DNA of 16,543 bases, taken from assembly GCA_002452635.1 (NCBI GenBank), contig DKEU01000221.1, positions 5,132 through 21,674 on the forward strand, read 5' to 3'. This document shows, one piece after another, positions 13,776 through 16,543 of this stretch (position 1 is the stretch's first letter; every line of letters starts with the position of its first letter). The translations under genes and the position numbers were made by a program. The notes beneath the pieces were generated by a model that was given only the letters and a program-made list of their open reading frames with translations, had not been told where the DNA came from and ran no database searches. Source of the DNA: Desulfovibrionaceae bacterium UBA6814. Its GTDB lineage: Bacteria; Desulfobacterota; Desulfovibrionia; Desulfovibrionales; Desulfovibrionaceae.

Positions 13776-15092
13776 ATGGAACGTTACCGCGCCCTGTTCA
13801 AACACCTCCCCTCGCCCGCCGTGCTCCTGAACAGCCAAAACCGGGTGGATGACGTGAACCAGGCCGGCCTGGCGGCCCTCCCCACCGAGGCCTTCGAGCG
13901 GACCTTCTCCCGCTGGCTGACCAGGGACCTGAAAGAATTCCGCATCAGCCCGGTGCCCTCCCGCGTCATCGAAAAGACCTACCGCGCCGCTTCGGGACCG
14001 CCCAAGTTCTTCAAGATACGCATGGCCAAGATCGCCCCGGGCAAGACGGATACCGGGATGGTGCTCATCCTCACCGACATCACCGAGCGCCGCCGCACCC
14101 TGGAGGAACTGGGACGCCTGGCCTCCATCGTGGACTCCTCGGACGACGCCATCCTCTCGGTGTCCCTCTCCGGCAAGATCATGACCTGGAACCGCGGCGC
14201 GGAAAAGATTTACGGATTCCAGCCCGAGGACATCCTGGGCCGGTCCTTCATGCTCCTGGTCCCGAGCGGCATGCGCGAGGGCGCCCGGTCCATCCTGGAG
14301 CGGGCCGCCCGGGGCCTGTCCCTGTCCCGGCACGAAACCGTGCACCGCCACAGGGACGGCCACCTGTTTCCGGTTTCCGCCACCTTCTCGCCCTTTGACT
14401 GCTACGACGCGGTGCTGGGGGTCTCGGTCATCGCCCGGGACATCTCCAGCCGCAAACAGACCGAGGAGGAGCTGCGCAGCAGCCACGGCCAACTGCAAAG
14501 CCTGCTGAACGAGACGGTCAAGTCCCTGTCCGCCACCCACGAAAAACGCGACCTGTATACCGCCGGCCACCAGCAGCGGGTCACCCGCCTGGCCTGCCAC
14601 ATGGCCGAGCACCTGGGCCTGGACCAGGCCCAGATGGAGGCGCTGCGCTTCGCCGCGCTCCTGCACGACATCGGCAAGGTGTGCATCCCCATGGCCATCC
14701 TGGCCAAGCCCGCCCGGCTCTCGGAAGAGGAAATGGGGATCATGAAGAAGCACCCGGAATCCGGAGGGGAGATCGTGCGCAACATCCCCTTTCACGGACC
14801 GGTGGGCGAGATCATCGGCCAGCACCACGAACGGCTGGACGGGTCGGGGTATCCCAAGGGCCTCTCCGGAAACCAGATCCTTCCCGCCTCCCGCATCCTG
14901 GCCGTGGCCGACACCCTGGAGGCCATGTCCTCGCACCGGCCCTACCGGCCGGCCCTGGGTCTCAAGACCACCCTGGAGGAGTTCAGGTCCAAATCCGGGA
15001 TCACCTATGACCCGGACGTCTGTGCCGCCCTGTTCGACTTGGTCAAGAGCGGGACCATCCGCTGGAGAAAAGGAGTACTGCAATGTCCGTGA
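13776..15092 (+). CDS. PAS-PAS-HD-GYP cyclic-di-GMP phosphodiesterase
   Basis: This 438-residue cytoplasmic protein is a sensor-coupled phosphodiesterase predicted to hydrolyse cyclic-di-GMP. A first PAS-like domain (about 1-105, ending ILTDITERRRTLEEL) and a clear second PAS domain (about 112-228, with IMTWNRGAEKIYGFQPEDILG) precede the HD-GYP domain (about 250-430). Metal-binding and catalytic motifs are complete: H265 (YTAGHQQRV), H297-D298 (LLHDIGK), H325 (KKHPESG), H350-H351 (GQHHERLDGSGYP, GYP at 358-360) and D379 (VADTLEAM; the usual second Asp is Glu). There is no transmembrane segment and no receiver domain. TAAGGA lies shortly before the ATG. Its last 10 bases overlap the chemoreceptor gene, which implies co-expression. 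It would lower c-di-GMP in response to a PAS-detected cue. Confidence 0.95.
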   Translation: MERYRALFKHLPSPAVLLNSQNRVDDVNQAGLAALPTEAFERTFSRWLTRDLKEFRISPVPSRVIEKTYRAASGPPKFFKIRMAKIAPGKTDTGMVLILTDITERRRTLEELGRLASIVDSSDDAILSVSLSGKIMTWNRGAEKIYGFQPEDILGRSFMLLVPSGMREGARSILERAARGLSLSRHETVHRHRDGHLFPVSATFSPFDCYDAVLGVSVIARDISSRKQTEEELRSSHGQLQSLLNETVKSLSATHEKRDLYTAGHQQRVTRLACHMAEHLGLDQAQMEALRFAALLHDIGKVCIPMAILAKPARLSEEEMGIMKKHPESGGEIVRNIPFHGPVGEIIGQHHERLDGSGYPKGLSGNQILPASRILAVADTLEAMSSHRPYRPALGLKTTLEEFRSKSGITYDPDVCAALFDLVKSGTIRWRKGVLQCP

Positions 15093-16543
15093 AGCAGAAG
15101 CTCGTAACCCTGTTCCTCATCGCGGTGGGCGGCTTCGCCTTGGTCTTTGCCGCCTCCTATATGGGAAAACGCCGCATCGATTCGGCCCTGCAGCTCAAAT
15201 CCACCGCCGAGGAGGCGTTCGTGGAGGTGCTCCAGGCCCGCCGCCAGGAAAAGAACTTCATCATGCGCCGGGAGGCGCCGTACATCGGCAAGACCCGCGC
15301 CCACGTGGGCAAGGCCAAGGAACTCCTCGACCAGATCCAGAAAAACGACCCGGACATGGCCGACCAGTGCGCCAAGGGCTTGAAACAGCTCAAGGAATAT
15401 GAAGACCTCTTCACCGTCCTGACCGATACCGAAACCGCGGTGGGCCTGTCCGAGGAGGACGGGGTGCGCAAGCTCTTCATCACCGCTGGCCGGGAGGTGG
15501 AAAAGGTTTTCAAGGACATCCAGAACCAGAACCTCACCATCCTGCTCCTGCAGATGCGCCGCCAGGAGAAGAACTACATCATCCGCGAAAAGGACGTGTA
15601 CCTGGAGCGCTACCGCGGCCACCTGGCCGCCATCCGCCAGGTCCTGGGCTCCCTGCCCGACCAGGCCGGGGCCGCCGGCAAGGTCCTGGACGCCTACGAC
15701 CAGGCCTTCTCCTCCTACGTGGACTTCCAGGGCAAGCTCAAGGGCATCAACGAGGAGCTGATCCAGAACGCGCGGCGGCTGGAGCCCATCATCACCGAGC
15801 TGCGCGACTACTACACCAAGACGTACGACGAGATATCCTCCAGCACCGACCTGGTGGTGGCGGGCATCGAGGTGGCCGCGGCCGGACTCACCGCGCTTCT
15901 GGCCATCCTGACCATCACCTCGGTGCTGCGGCCCCTGACGGCCCTGCAGCGGTTCTCCCGGGCCGTGGCCTCGGGCGACCTGAGCGCCCGCCCCGAGGGC
16001 GTGTTCGTGGGCGAGTTCCGGGAGCTTTCCTCGGACATGTCCCGCATGGTGGAGGGGCTCAAGCGCCAGATAGCCGAGACCCAGACCAAGGAGCAGGAGG
16101 CCATGTCCGCAGCGACCAAGGCCGAGGCGGCCATGCGCCAGGCCCAGGAGCAGGAGGTCAAGGCCACCCGCATGTGGGAGCGCATGGTGGAGTCGGGCCG
16201 GCGGGCCGAGCAGATATCCGAGCAGCTGGCCGCCTCCTCGGAGCAGCTCTCGGCCATGCTCACCCAGGTGAAGCACGGGGCCGGGGTGCAGAACGAGCGC
16301 ATGGCCGAGACCGCCACGGCCATGGAGCAGATGAACGCCACGGTGCTGGAGGTGGCCAAGAACGCGGGCCGCGCCTCGGAAAACGCGCGCGGAGCGCGGG
16401 ACAAGGCCAAGGACGGGGCGGTCATGGTGCGCCAGGCCGTGGAGGCCATCGCCCAGGTCAACGCCCAGACCGACATCATGCGCACCGGCATGGAGGACCT
16501 GGGCCGCCAGGTGAACTCCATCGGCCAGATCATGAACGTGATC
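15083..16543 (+). CDS. Methyl-accepting chemotaxis protein with HBM sensor (3' end outside the window)
   Basis: The first 487 residues of a chemoreceptor are present; the gene runs off the right edge. A transmembrane helix (about 7-26) is followed by a helical periplasmic sensor of about 230 residues. This looks like a helical bimodular (HBM) domain: the signature RRQEKNFIMRR (53-63) recurs as RRQEKNYIIRE (159-169), one per module. A second helix (about 259-283), a HAMP domain (about 284-335, with LRPLTALQRFSRAVASGDLSAR), a coiled-coil linker (335-375) and the descending arm of the signalling domain (376-487) follow. The hairpin tip that contacts CheA/CheW lies beyond the edge. AAAAGGAG sits seven bases upstream of the ATG, which is inside the end of the HD-GYP gene (10-bp overlap). 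HBM receptors studied elsewhere bind organic acids, but the ligand here is unknown. Confidence 0.93.
   Translation, partial: MSVKQKLVTLFLIAVGGFALVFAASYMGKRRIDSALQLKSTAEEAFVEVLQARRQEKNFIMRREAPYIGKTRAHVGKAKELLDQIQKNDPDMADQCAKGLKQLKEYEDLFTVLTDTETAVGLSEEDGVRKLFITAGREVEKVFKDIQNQNLTILLLQMRRQEKNYIIREKDVYLERYRGHLAAIRQVLGSLPDQAGAAGKVLDAYDQAFSSYVDFQGKLKGINEELIQNARRLEPIITELRDYYTKTYDEISSSTDLVVAGIEVAAAGLTALLAILTITSVLRPLTALQRFSRAVASGDLSARPEGVFVGEFRELSSDMSRMVEGLKRQIAETQTKEQEAMSAATKAEAAMRQAQEQEVKATRMWERMVESGRRAEQISEQLAASSEQLSAMLTQVKHGAGVQNERMAETATAMEQMNATVLEVAKNAGRASENARGARDKAKDGAVMVRQAVEAIAQVNAQTDIMRTGMEDLGRQVNSIGQIMNVI

Overview
The window reads as a GC-rich chromosomal stretch from a Deltaproteobacterium, most plausibly a sulfate reducer of the Desulfovibrio group. 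That placement is an inference from gene content: PEP-synthase-like dikinases beside a SulP transporter and a DUF2721 protein, many two-component genes, an HBM-type chemoreceptor and sigma-54-type promoters. There is no rRNA or other marker gene to prove it. I see no tRNA, rRNA, CRISPR array, insertion sequence or phage gene.

Layout. From 45 to 12380 every gene is on the minus strand; from 12803 to the right edge every gene is on the plus strand. Read in the direction of transcription, the minus block starts with a PEP-synthase-like protein (12380-9786), then a REP-like inverted pair, a DUF2721 membrane protein (9545-9090) and a SulP anion transporter (9031-7211). After a 415-bp gap holding hairpins and a candidate sigma-54 promoter comes a second group: a lone receiver (6795-6400), a second PEP-synthase-like protein (6322-3701), a Cache-domain histidine kinase (3587-1920), a second lone receiver (1803-1405), a short membrane histidine kinase (1408-428) and a third lone receiver (431-45). 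The last three overlap by ATGA and are probably translationally coupled.

The plus block starts with a bitopic membrane protein of unknown function (12803-13648) behind an excellent sigma-54 promoter. It is followed by a PAS-PAS-HD-GYP c-di-GMP phosphodiesterase (13776-15092), whose end overlaps the start of a methyl-accepting chemotaxis protein (15083 to the edge, incomplete).

How it may work together. The two PEP-synthase-like proteins keep the ATP-grasp domain and the swivelling-histidine domain of the PPDK/PEP synthase family. Where the PEP/pyruvate-binding barrel should be, they carry a different, mutually conserved domain of about 290 residues. They therefore look like dikinases for an unknown acceptor. 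One sits in an apparent operon with two histidine kinases and three receivers that have no DNA-binding output. A working hypothesis is a membrane-sensed phospho-signalling circuit that acts through protein contacts on a dikinase and perhaps on anion transport. This is inferred from gene order and domain content only.
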